A stretch of 39,429 bases of DNA from Chloroflexota bacterium (GTDB lineage Bacteria > Chloroflexota > Anaerolineae > B4-G1 > DUEL01), in assembly GCA_014874475.1 (NCBI GenBank), contig JADBJJ010000008.1, positions 64,893 to 104,321 on the forward strand, read 5' to 3'. This document shows positions 16,421 through 23,849 of this stretch, piece after piece (the stretch's first letter is position 1; every line of letters starts with the position of its first letter). The position numbers were made by a program, and so were the translations under genes. The notes beneath the pieces were generated by a model. That model saw nothing but the letters and a program-made list of their open reading frames with translations, had not been told where the DNA came from and searched no databases.

Positions 16421-18109
16421 TTAAATGACCACATCTGCCATCGCCAGCACCTGGACCGGCTCCCAGTTGTGGATGCGGCTGGCCTTATTGGGACAAGCCA
16501 CCACGCAGGCCCCACAGGTCTGGCAGAGCGCAGGATTGACCGTCGCGATGGGCCGTACCGGGTGGATCTCCCGCGCCCCGTATGGGCAGACCGCCACGCA
16601 CGCGCCGCAGGCCGAACAGAGGTCTTCTATCACATAGGCGACGGTCGGCTCCTGAACCATCGCGTCCTGGGCAAAGAGTTGGATGACCTTCGCCGCCGCG
16701 GCCGCCGCCTGCGCTACCGTCTCCGGGATGTCCTTGGGCCCCTGCCCGACCCCTGCCAGGAAGACCCCCGCCGTCAGACTCTCCACCGGCCGCAACTTGG
16801 GATGCGCCTCACTGTAAAATCCGTACTGGTCGGCCTGGATGTGAAGCGTCTGGGCCAGGGCCAGCGCCTCCCGGCTGGGCAACATCGCCGTCGCCAGCAC
16901 CACTAAGTCGGCCTCCAACTCCAATGGCCGGCCCACCAGGGTATCGGAGCCCCAGACCACCACTCTATCGCCCCGGCGGAAAATCTTGCTCACCTTGCCC
17001 CGGAGATAGAGGACATCGTACTCCTCCATCGCCCGCTGGACAAACTCGTCGTACCCCTTCCCGCCGGAGCGGATGTCAATGTAGAAGACGTAGGCCTGCC
17101 CACCCGGGACCCGTTCCTTGTACATCATCGCCTGCTTGGCGACGTACATACAGCAGACCTTGGAGCAGTAGGAGACACCGTGCTCGGGGTCGCGGGAGCC
17201 CGCGCACTGGACGAAGACGACCTCCTGCGGCACTCGCCCGTCCGATGGGCGCTGCAGCCCCGTCCGCAGCATCTCCTCAAAGGTCAGGCCGTCCACCACA
17301 TCGGGAATCTGCCCCCCGCCATACTCCGGCAACCGCTCCAGCGGGTACGGATCCCAGCCGGTGGCGACGACGACGGCCCCCACCTCCTCCGTCCGGGGGC
17401 CTTCCGACATCTCCACCGTCACAGCGAAGTTGCCCACGTAGCCTTCCAGTTTCGTCACCCGCGCGTTGAAGAGGACCTGAATGTTCGAATGCTCCAGGAC
17501 CTGGCGGATTTTCTCCTCCAGCAGGCCCGGCGCGGCTTCAAAGTTCAGGTATGTGCTGGAGAGACGGGCCATCTTGCCGCCCAGGCGGTCCTCCCGCTCC
17601 ACCAGCACCACCGGGTAGCCCGCGTCGGCGATGTTCAGCGCGGCCTCCATCCCGGCGATGCCGCCGCCGACCACCATCGCCCGCCGGACAATGGGCAACC
17701 GCAGCGGGACCAGTTCCTCATCCCGTTTCACCTTCTCCACCATTGTCCGGACGATGTCCACAGCCTTGGCCGTCGCCTCTTCCCGTTCGTGCTGGTGGAC
17801 CCAGGAGCACTGCTCGCGGATGTTGGCCATCTCGCAACGGTACGGGTTCAGCCCCGCCGCGGCGACGGCCTGCCGGAAAGTCCGCTCGTGCATCGCCGGA
17901 GAGCAGGCTACGACGACGACACCGTCCAGGCCGTGCTCGGCAATCGCCTGCCGGATGAGGCTCTGGCCCGGGTCGGAGCACATGTACTTGTAGTGAGTGG
18001 CGAAAGCGACGCCGGGCATCCGGCCCGCCTCCTCCGCGACCCGCTCCACATCCACCGTCGCAGCGATGTTGATTCCGCAGTGACAGATAAAGACGCCGAT
18101 ACGACTCAT
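16421..18109 (-). CDS. hdrA: HdrA, full-length single module
   Basis: 562 residues; ATG 18109 overlaps the aminotransferase stop (ATGA), implying translational coupling. The N-terminal cluster domain is intact (C9/C11, C44, C69, and REQC near 101). The FAD site VVGGGIAG, LGGKMARL, CAGSRD and YCSKVCCMY follow, with two C-terminal ferredoxin motifs (CSACGACVAVCP, CQTCGACVVACP). This is the HdrA closest to the Wood-Ljungdahl genes and is flanked by two HdrCB pairs, so it most probably forms an HdrABC complex. In Moorella an HdrABC-MvhD set couples NADH to methylene-H4F reduction with MetFV. Here the HdrABC sits next to folD/acsE but no metF or mvhD is adjacent. Confidence 0.95.
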   Translation of the reverse strand: MSRIGVFICHCGINIAATVDVERVAEEAGRMPGVAFATHYKYMCSDPGQSLIRQAIAEHGLDGVVVVACSPAMHERTFRQAVAAAGLNPYRCEMANIREQCSWVHQHEREEATAKAVDIVRTMVEKVKRDEELVPLRLPIVRRAMVVGGGIAGMEAALNIADAGYPVVLVEREDRLGGKMARLSSTYLNFEAAPGLLEEKIRQVLEHSNIQVLFNARVTKLEGYVGNFAVTVEMSEGPRTEEVGAVVVATGWDPYPLERLPEYGGGQIPDVVDGLTFEEMLRTGLQRPSDGRVPQEVVFVQCAGSRDPEHGVSYCSKVCCMYVAKQAMMYKERVPGGQAYVFYIDIRSGGKGYDEFVQRAMEEYDVLYLRGKVSKIFRRGDRVVVWGSDTLVGRPLELEADLVVLATAMLPSREALALAQTLHIQADQYGFYSEAHPKLRPVESLTAGVFLAGVGQGPKDIPETVAQAAAAAAKVIQLFAQDAMVQEPTVAYVIEDLCSACGACVAVCPYGAREIHPVRPIATVNPALCQTCGACVVACPNKASRIHNWEPVQVLAMADVVI

Positions 18110-19251
18110 CCAGCCAATCCCACCATACTGGCTCCCGCCGGCACAGCGAACCCCTTCCCCCGCAGGAATTCCTCCACGGCGAAGAGGAACTCCATCAGGA
18201 AAGGTCGGGTGGACGCCTTGCCCATATGGCCGACGCGGAAAATCTTGCCCGCCAGCGGCTCCAGGCCGCCGGAGATGAGGATGCCGTGCTCCTGGGCCAA
18301 GTAGTCCATCAGTTCCCGGACGGAGAACTCAGGACGAGCCTTCACCGCTGTGGCGATGGGCGACGCTACGGGCCCGTCCGGGACGAACATCTCAAAGCCC
18401 ACGGCCTCCAGCCCCCGCCGGACTGCCTGCGAGGCCCACCGGTAGCGGGCGAAGTGGGCCTCCAGCCCCTCCGCCAGGATGCGCCGCAGGCTCACCCGCA
18501 GCCCCAGGACGTTGTTGGTAGGCATAGTGACCGGCGTCGGGTGCCAGGCCCCCCAGTTCTCGGCGTACCAGCGCCACGTGCGCAGGCTCAGGTACCAGCC
18601 GTGGCGGCTCTCGTTGCGGTCCACCCACTCCCAGACGGTTGGACTCACCGAAATGAAGGCCAGCCCGGGCGGGCATTCCAGACACTTGTTCGTCACCGTC
18701 ACGCAGACGTCAATGCCCCAGTCGTCCACTGGCAGCGGCACTCCCCCCAGCGAGGAAACGGCGTCCACGATGATGGGCAGGCCCGCCTGGTGGGTCACCT
18801 GGGCCAGTTCCCGCACCGGGTTCATCACCGTTGTCGCAGTCTCGTGGTGGACAACGGCGACGGCCCGGGCCTGCGGGTGCTCCCGCAGGACCCGCCGCAG
18901 GTCATCCGGCTCCAGTGGCTGGCCCAGCGGCGCGGTGAAGGGCACGACGCGCAGGCCGTGGGATTCGGCAATTGTCCCCATCCGCTCGCCGAAGAAGCCG
19001 TTCATTCCCACAACAATGGTCTCCCCCTCGGCCAGCATGCTCCCAAAAGCCATATCCAGGAGCGCCGACCCCGCCGCCGGGACCATAAAGAGGTCATTCC
19101 GGGTGCCGAAGACCTGCTTCAGCATACCGATAGTCTCGTGATACATCTCCACCCACTCCGGGCCGTAGTGGCGCGGAGTGGGCTGAGCCATCGCCGTCAG
19201 GACTTCCTCGTCCACCTCACAGGGCCCGGGGATATACAACTTGTAGCGCAT
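18106..19251 (-). CDS. Class V PLP aminotransferase (alanine-glyoxylate / serine-pyruvate type)
   Basis: 381 residues. ATG 19251 is chosen because AGGAGG lies 8 bases upstream and the protein then begins with the family's N-terminal PGP motif; the frame is open further upstream but through non-coding repeat-like sequence. Visible signatures: HHETATT (135-141), VDAVSSLGG (162-170, Asp163 for the PLP pyridine nitrogen) and TNKCLECPPGL (187-197) with the probable PLP lysine K189. These enzymes transfer amino groups among alanine, serine, glyoxylate and pyruvate, making glycine or hydroxypyruvate. Placed between hdrB and hdrA and overlapping hdrA by 4 bases, it is translated with electron-transfer genes. 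A link to glycine/serine C1 units feeding the H4F pool is plausible but inferred. Confidence 0.88.
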   Translation of the reverse strand: MRYKLYIPGPCEVDEEVLTAMAQPTPRHYGPEWVEMYHETIGMLKQVFGTRNDLFMVPAAGSALLDMAFGSMLAEGETIVVGMNGFFGERMGTIAESHGLRVVPFTAPLGQPLEPDDLRRVLREHPQARAVAVVHHETATTVMNPVRELAQVTHQAGLPIIVDAVSSLGGVPLPVDDWGIDVCVTVTNKCLECPPGLAFISVSPTVWEWVDRNESRHGWYLSLRTWRWYAENWGAWHPTPVTMPTNNVLGLRVSLRRILAEGLEAHFARYRWASQAVRRGLEAVGFEMFVPDGPVASPIATAVKARPEFSVRELMDYLAQEHGILISGGLEPLAGKIFRVGHMGKASTRPFLMEFLFAVEEFLRGKGFAVPAGASMVGLAG

Positions 19252-19401
19252 AGATGATGCCTCCTGAAAGGCAAAGGATGACTCCTCCGGAGCAATCCGG
19301 AACGGCACATAGTCGGAAACCGCTACCAGACCGGCATCCATCGCTGCCCAACCGGGCCTGGCAAGGTTTTCCGGCCATCCTGCCTGTCCGTTTCCGCAGT
19401 A

Positions 19402-19416
19402 CAGGCTCTCAGCCTG
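19402..19416. repeat. Hairpin-bearing repeat-like sequence in the hdrB-aminotransferase gap
   Basis: CAGGCT-CTC-AGCCTG is a perfect 6-bp hairpin. The surrounding gap (19252-19441, 190 bases) is rich in GGCAGG/CCTGCC-like words and short GC dyads (also CTCCGGAG near 19292), resembling dispersed GC-rich repeats found between genes of some GC-rich genomes. It separates hdrB from the aminotransferase; no promoter is evident. Confidence 0.35.
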
Positions 19417-19441
19417 CACCTGGCGGGCGGGACGGCCTGCG

Positions 19442-20320
19442 TTACACAGACTCAACGGCCTGCACTACGTTTCGCAGCAGCGGGTACGGGTCGGTGTACA
19501 TCCCCTCTATGCCCCAGTCCTCCTCCGGCAACCCCAACGCAACGGCCATCAACTGGGTGAAGTAGAGGACCGGAATTTCATCGCCGGTGCGCCCGAAGGC
19601 CGTCTCCCGCTGGGGCCATTCCAGGTTGAACTGGCAGAGGGGACAGGCCGTCACCAGCACCTGCGCGCCCGCCGCCCGCGCCGACGCCACAATCTCCCGC
19701 GAGAGCGTCTCCGAGACGGTCGGGTCTTTCACGGTCAGGTAGGAGCCGCAGCACTCAATGCTGAAGGGAAAATCCACTGGTTCTGCTCCCACCGCCCGGA
19801 TCAGGTCGTGCAGGATGGTTGGCGCCTCGGGGTTATCCAGGCCGATTTCATCGTACGGGCGCAGGAGCAGGCAGCCGTAGTAGGGGGCCACGCGCAGCCC
19901 AGTCAGCGGACGGACCACCCGTCGGGCCAGTTCTGCCCAGCCCAGATAGTCCCGCAGGAGTTCCAGCAGGTGGACCACCCGCACGCGGCCCTCGTACCCC
20001 TGCTCGGTAAACCAGTTGATGCGCTCCCGCATTGCCGGGTCTCGCTCCAGCGCCGTCTGAGTGCGCTTGAGGACATGGTAGCAAATCGCGCAGAGCGCGG
20101 CCACCTGCTCCCCTGCCTGCTCGGCCTGGTAGAGGACACGCGTCGGGGCAATGAGCGCCATAGAGTTATCCGTCGCCAGAGGGAAAGTGGCCCCGCAGCA
20201 TTGCCAGTCCGGCAGTTCCACCAGTTCCATCCCCAGCGCGGCCGCCACCGCCCGCCCGGAGCGATCGTACCCCTTCGCCTTTGTGGAAAGCGTGCAACCG
20301 GGATAGTACGGGATTTTCAT
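19442..20320 (-). CDS. hdrB: HdrB-type protein, first copy
   Basis: 292 residues. Two CCG repeats with standard spacing: C9, C41-C42, C77, C80 and C150, C190-C191, C226, C229, the ligand pattern for two non-cubane 4Fe-4S clusters. It follows hdrC by 25 bases; the ribosome-binding site is weak (CGGAATCCGTC before ATG 20320), suggesting coupling to hdrC translation. Together with that hdrC it forms the first HdrCB pair, immediately downstream of folD. The disulfide or other acceptor is unknown. Confidence 0.93.
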   Translation of the reverse strand: MKIPYYPGCTLSTKAKGYDRSGRAVAAALGMELVELPDWQCCGATFPLATDNSMALIAPTRVLYQAEQAGEQVAALCAICYHVLKRTQTALERDPAMRERINWFTEQGYEGRVRVVHLLELLRDYLGWAELARRVVRPLTGLRVAPYYGCLLLRPYDEIGLDNPEAPTILHDLIRAVGAEPVDFPFSIECCGSYLTVKDPTVSETLSREIVASARAAGAQVLVTACPLCQFNLEWPQRETAFGRTGDEIPVLYFTQLMAVALGLPEEDWGIEGMYTDPYPLLRNVVQAVESV

Positions 20321-20345
20321 GACGGATTCCGTACGGCGTGTTCGC

Positions 20346-20750
20346 TCACTTAATGTATTTGCGGAAGCCGCCGACGATAGCCAGTTGAGGGAGTTCCCGC
20401 ACCAGGTCCGGCGGCAACCGGTCCAGGTCTATCTCCGAGGCACCGGAGCGCAGGGAGATTTCCCGCAACGCCTCCATCAGACGAGGCAGGTCCACCCCCT
20501 TCGGGCACCGGGCGACACAGGTCAGGCAGGAAGCGCAAATCCAGATCGTCCGGCTCTGAAGGACCTCCGTCATCCCCAGTTGGGCCATACGGATGACCTG
20601 GCTGGGGAGCATATCCATCGCCGCCGCGACGGGGCAACCGGCGCTGCACTTGCCGCACTGGTTGCAGGCCAGCAGGTCCTCCCCGCTGATCTCTTCTACG
20701 TCGCGGACGAACTGGCTGCGCAGTTTGGCAACAGAGATGGTCGTCCGCAT
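20346..20750 (-). CDS. hdrC: HdrC-type iron-sulfur protein, first copy
   Basis: 134 residues with two 4Fe-4S motifs, C29/C32/C35/C39 and C72/C75/C78/C82. ATG 20750 lies only 6 bases after the folD stop and has no good ribosome-binding site, so it is probably translated by coupling with folD. That tight link ties HdrC, and therefore an HdrABC complex, to the methyl branch of the Wood-Ljungdahl pathway. It is shorter than the HdrC at 15229-15783, lacking that protein's C-terminal tail. Confidence 0.92.
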   Translation of the reverse strand: MRTTISVAKLRSQFVRDVEEISGEDLLACNQCGKCSAGCPVAAAMDMLPSQVIRMAQLGMTEVLQSRTIWICASCLTCVARCPKGVDLPRLMEALREISLRSGASEIDLDRLPPDLVRELPQLAIVGGFRKYIK

Positions 20751-20756
20751 GATAGC

Positions 20757-21644
20757 CTACGGTATCAATCCCGCCGCCCGCTTGGCCGCCGTCAGGGTGT
20801 TCTTCAGGAGCATCGCGATGGTCATCGGGCCAACACCACCAGGCACTGGGGTCAGATATCCCGCCACCTCTTTGACCTCTTCAAAGTCCACGTCGCCAAC
20901 GATGCGGTAGCCCTGCTTGGCCGTGGGGTCGTCTACCCGGTTGATGCCCACGTCGATGATGGCAGCCCCTGGCTTCACCCAGTCGGTCTTGACCATCCGG
21001 GGGCGGCCGACGGCGGCGATGAGGATGTCGGCGCGGCGACAGATGCCGGGCAGGTCATGGGAGCGAGAGTGGCAAATGGTCACCGTCGCGTCCCGCTTCA
21101 GGAGCAGCATGGAGACCGGCAGCCCGACGATGTTGCTCCGGCCCAGGACCACTGCCTCCTTCCCGGCAATCTCAATGTTGTACCGGTCCAGCAACTCAAT
21201 ACAACCCGCTGGGGTGCAGGGCACGAACTTGGGCTCCCGGCCCTTCATCCCCAGTTCGCCGATGTTGACCGGATGGAAGCCGTCCACGTCCTTCTCAATG
21301 GGGACAGCGCTCAGCACCCGCTTCTCGTCCAGGTGGCGCGGCAGGGGCAACTGGACCAGGATGCCGTGCACCTCGGGGTTGGCCCCCAGTTCCCGCACCA
21401 GTCCCTCTACCTCCTCCTGCGTTGCAGTCTCCGGCAGGTCATAGCCGAAGGAGCGGATGCCCACCTCGCCGCACTTCTTCTGTTTGGAGCGGACGTAGAA
21501 CTGAGAGGCGGGGTTGGTGCCCACCAGTACCGTCGCCAGGCCGGGGACGATGCCGTATTTGGTCTTCAGTTCCTCCACTTCGGCGCAGATCTCTCCGTGA
21601 ATGGCAGCGGCTACAGCATTGCCGTCTATCAGGGTTGCGGTCAT
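20757..21644 (-). CDS. folD: Bifunctional methylene-H4F dehydrogenase / methenyl-H4F cyclohydrolase
   Basis: 295 residues, typical FolD length; ATG 21644 with GGAGG upstream. Catalytic Y50 and K54 in YVRSKQKKC, the QLPLPRH substrate motif, GRSNIVGLPVSMLL at the dinucleotide-binding site and the C-terminal PGGVGPMTIAMLL are all present. It interconverts methylene-, methenyl- and formyl-H4F using NAD(P), the middle steps of the methyl branch. It sits 13 bases after acsE and 6 bases before hdrC. Fhs, the preceding enzyme, is at the head of the same cluster. Confidence 0.97.
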   Translation of the reverse strand: MTATLIDGNAVAAAIHGEICAEVEELKTKYGIVPGLATVLVGTNPASQFYVRSKQKKCGEVGIRSFGYDLPETATQEEVEGLVRELGANPEVHGILVQLPLPRHLDEKRVLSAVPIEKDVDGFHPVNIGELGMKGREPKFVPCTPAGCIELLDRYNIEIAGKEAVVLGRSNIVGLPVSMLLLKRDATVTICHSRSHDLPGICRRADILIAAVGRPRMVKTDWVKPGAAIIDVGINRVDDPTAKQGYRIVGDVDFEEVKEVAGYLTPVPGGVGPMTIAMLLKNTLTAAKRAAGLIP

Positions 21645-21657
21645 GATGTCCTCCGAG

Positions 21658-22581
21658 TCAGAATTTCAGATACGACGGGGTGTAGATGACCTTATTCAGC
21701 AGCACCTGGACCGTCTTCCAGATGTCCACCTGCGCCGGGTCGGAGAAGTCCACGTCCTCAGGCTGGGGCTCCTCGCTGGCCGCGATCCGGTCATAAATCT
21801 TCAGAAGCAGACGGCCCACCGGAGTGGAGTCGTCTCGTTCTTCCACAATGCGAATCCACTCCATCAGTTCGGGGTCCAGCGGGTCGGCGATGACCATGTC
21901 AATCCCGGCGCCCATCAACATGACCATGTAGGTGCGGTGGAGCAGGGGCCGGAGTTCGGCAGGCACCTGGTTGGAGACGTTGGAGAGGCCTCCGTTGGTC
22001 AGCGGCGGCGGCTCCCAGGCGTACTTCAGGATGCGCACCGCCTCAATGCACTCCGGGCAGTACTCCTGACAGCCAGAAACGGTGAGCACCAGCGGGTCAA
22101 TGATCAGGTCGTTGATCGGGAAATCAATTTCCAGCATGCGGGGGATAAGAATCTCCAGCGCGATGTTGACCCGTTCGTCAGCCTTGACAGGGATCATCCC
22201 TTCGCCCATCGTGAGGGCGATGAGGCGGGTGTTGTACTTTTTGGCGACGATGGGCACTTTTTCCAGCCGCTCCGGCGCTGCCGAGGTAGAGTTGATAATT
22301 GGCTGGGCTTTGGTGACCACCTGACAGGCCGCCTCAATAGCCGCCAGGTTGGTGGTATCAAAGCAAAGCGGCACGTCCACGACCTGCTGCACCACCTCCG
22401 TCAGCCAGGGCAGAATCTCATGCCCGGCTTTCTTCTGGGGGCCGATATTCAGGTCTATCGCGCTGGCCCCGGCGTCCACCATCCGGACAGCCAAGTCCTG
22501 GAAGAATTTGGCATCCCGGTTGGCGATCGCCTCCTTGACTTTTGGCGAAATGATATGAATGTTTTCGGCAATTATGTACAT
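21658..22581 (-). CDS. acsE: Methyl-H4F:corrinoid iron-sulfur protein methyltransferase
   Basis: 307 residues; ATG 22581 with GGAGG upstream. A pterin-binding TIM-barrel methyltransferase: AIDLNIGPQKK (41-51), FDTTN (74-78) and INSTSA (96-101) match the H4F-binding residues of AcsE/MeTr. It moves the methyl group of methyl-H4F to cob(I)amide of CFeSP (AcsCD). It is about 45 residues longer than the Moorella enzyme because of a C-terminal tail (after about 262) that I do not recognise. Neighbours are cooC upstream and folD downstream. Confidence 0.95.
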   Translation of the reverse strand: MYIIAENIHIISPKVKEAIANRDAKFFQDLAVRMVDAGASAIDLNIGPQKKAGHEILPWLTEVVQQVVDVPLCFDTTNLAAIEAACQVVTKAQPIINSTSAAPERLEKVPIVAKKYNTRLIALTMGEGMIPVKADERVNIALEILIPRMLEIDFPINDLIIDPLVLTVSGCQEYCPECIEAVRILKYAWEPPPLTNGGLSNVSNQVPAELRPLLHRTYMVMLMGAGIDMVIADPLDPELMEWIRIVEERDDSTPVGRLLLKIYDRIAASEEPQPEDVDFSDPAQVDIWKTVQVLLNKVIYTPSYLKF

Positions 22582-22632
22582 TGTCTGCCTCCTCAGGCAA
22601 TTGAGTGATGGCTACTGTTTCCAATTCAGCAA

Positions 22633-22651
22633 GGAATGCCTCTGGCATCCC
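22633..22651. repeat. Hairpin in the cooC-acsE gap
   Basis: GGAATGCC-TCT-GGCATCCC forms an 8-bp stem with one imperfect pair in the 143-base gap 22582-22724. The gap also has a G/C homopolymer palindrome (GGGGCCCCCCC) near 22711. There is no T-run; it resembles the repeat-like hairpin at 19402. Confidence 0.35.
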
Positions 22652-22724
22652 TCCTGCTACCGCTGGCTGCTGCAAACACCTGGCGTTCCCGCGGCCAGTT
22701 CCCGATGAAGGGGCCCCCCCATTG

Positions 22725-23510
22725 TCACTGGCCACCCTCCAGCGCCTTCTGTGCGATCTCCCGCACCGCCCGATAGACCGCTGTATCCAGTGGCAACTGA
22801 ATGAGCGGGCGACCGCGAATCTCAAACTCCGCCATCGCCAAGTCCTCCGGCACGGTTCCAATCAGTTCCAGGCCGGTCCGGGCAACAGCCTCCGCCAGCG
22901 GCGGCGGTAGCCCATCCCGCACCCGGTTCACCACCAGATACATCCGCCCCACCCGGATATCTAGTCCGGGGACCATCCGCGCCATTTCTCGGGCGGCCGC
23001 AATGCCTCGTTGGGTCGGGTCGGTCACCAGCAGCAGAACATCCACATCGCGGGTAGTGCGCCGGCTGAGATGCTCCATCCCGGCCTCGTTGTCAATGACC
23101 ACGTACTGATAATTGGCGCTCAGCCGGTCCACAATGACCCGAAGCATCTGGTTGGCCGCGCAGTAGCAGCCAGGCCCCTCCGGGCGCCCCATCGCCAGCA
23201 GGTCCACCCGCTCCCCTTCCGCCAGGGCCATCTTGACCTGGTAGGCCAGATAGTCCTGCTTGCTCATCCCTCCGGGCATAGACCCCGCCAGCGCGCCGCT
23301 GGATTGTACCAGGTCCAGCATATCCTCGCGGATGTCGCCGACGGTGGTCTCTACCTCTATGCCCAGGACCAGGGGCAGATTCATCGCCGGGTCGGCATCA
23401 ATGGCCAGCACAGAACCTCCCCGCTCCTCCAGCAGGTAGCGGATGAGACAGGCCGCAATGGTCGTTTTTCCAGTACCTCCTTTACCAGCCAGGGCAATAG
23501 TGGTCGTCAA
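22725..23510 (-). CDS. cooC: CooC-type nickel-insertion ATPase for CODH/ACS
   Basis: 261 residues, MinD/ParA-type P-loop ATPase. The start is TTG 23510: GGAGG stands 7 bases upstream and the protein then begins MTTTIALAGKGGTGKTT, with the Walker A at 9-16. The CxC metal-binding motif that defines CooC is C115/C117 (GPGCYCAAN), and IDNEAGMEHLSRR follows the Walker B strand. CooC dimers bind Ni(II) through this motif and use ATP to load the CODH C-cluster (its relative AcsF serves the ACS A-cluster). It lies between the RACo/HEPN genes and acsE. The rare TTG start may keep its level low relative to CODH. Confidence 0.95.
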   Translation of the reverse strand: MTTTIALAGKGGTGKTTIAACLIRYLLEERGGSVLAIDADPAMNLPLVLGIEVETTVGDIREDMLDLVQSSGALAGSMPGGMSKQDYLAYQVKMALAEGERVDLLAMGRPEGPGCYCAANQMLRVIVDRLSANYQYVVIDNEAGMEHLSRRTTRDVDVLLLVTDPTQRGIAAAREMARMVPGLDIRVGRMYLVVNRVRDGLPPPLAEAVARTGLELIGTVPEDLAMAEFEIRGRPLIQLPLDTAVYRAVREIAQKALEGGQ

Positions 23511-23585
23511 CTTGTTCCCTCCTATACCTCACATTACCGTTCAGCGAAGCCTGCGCCCCGCCGGATAATCTCCCAAACCAGCGGC

Positions 23586-23849
23586 TTACTCCGTCACCCG
23601 TACGAGAAACGCCTCTTGTTCCGTACTGAGCGGAAGTTTTCCCTTCTCTGCCAGGTAACGCAGATTGTGGGAGACAGGTGCGGGTTCACCGGTAACCCGC
23701 ACTACCCGTGCCTTCAAAACTTTCTCCAGATAAAGATAGCCAAAGAAGAGCGCGTGGGGATAATCGTCACTGGTCAGCAGGTGCTCGGCCGCGACCCAAT
23801 CACCCTCTGCGGTAGTCAACCGGTACTGAACGACCTTCTCAACGTCCAT
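23586..23849 (-). CDS. Short HEPN-domain protein
   Basis: 87 residues starting at ATG 23849, overlapping the end of the RACo-type gene by 11 bases. The sequence has the HEPN look (AEGDWVAAEHLL at 14-25, DYPHALFFGYLYLEKVLKA at 29-47, SHNLRYLAE at 60-68). Family members of this type usually run to 110-140 residues, and here the frame ends just after the LSTEQEAFLVRVTE segment, so the C-terminal helices are missing. HEPN proteins are often the toxin half of HEPN/MNT pairs; no MNT nucleotidyltransferase antitoxin is present. It may be a decaying remnant or a small stand-alone protein; no role in CODH maturation is known. Confidence 0.65.
   Translation of the reverse strand: MDVEKVVQYRLTTAEGDWVAAEHLLTSDDYPHALFFGYLYLEKVLKARVVRVTGEPAPVSHNLRYLAEKGKLPLSTEQEAFLVRVTE

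Noticed and set aside
19252-19455. A longer N-terminus for the aminotransferase
   Set aside because: The added stretch is repeat-like, overlaps hdrB, and lacks similarity to the family. ATG 19251 has AGGAGG at ideal spacing.
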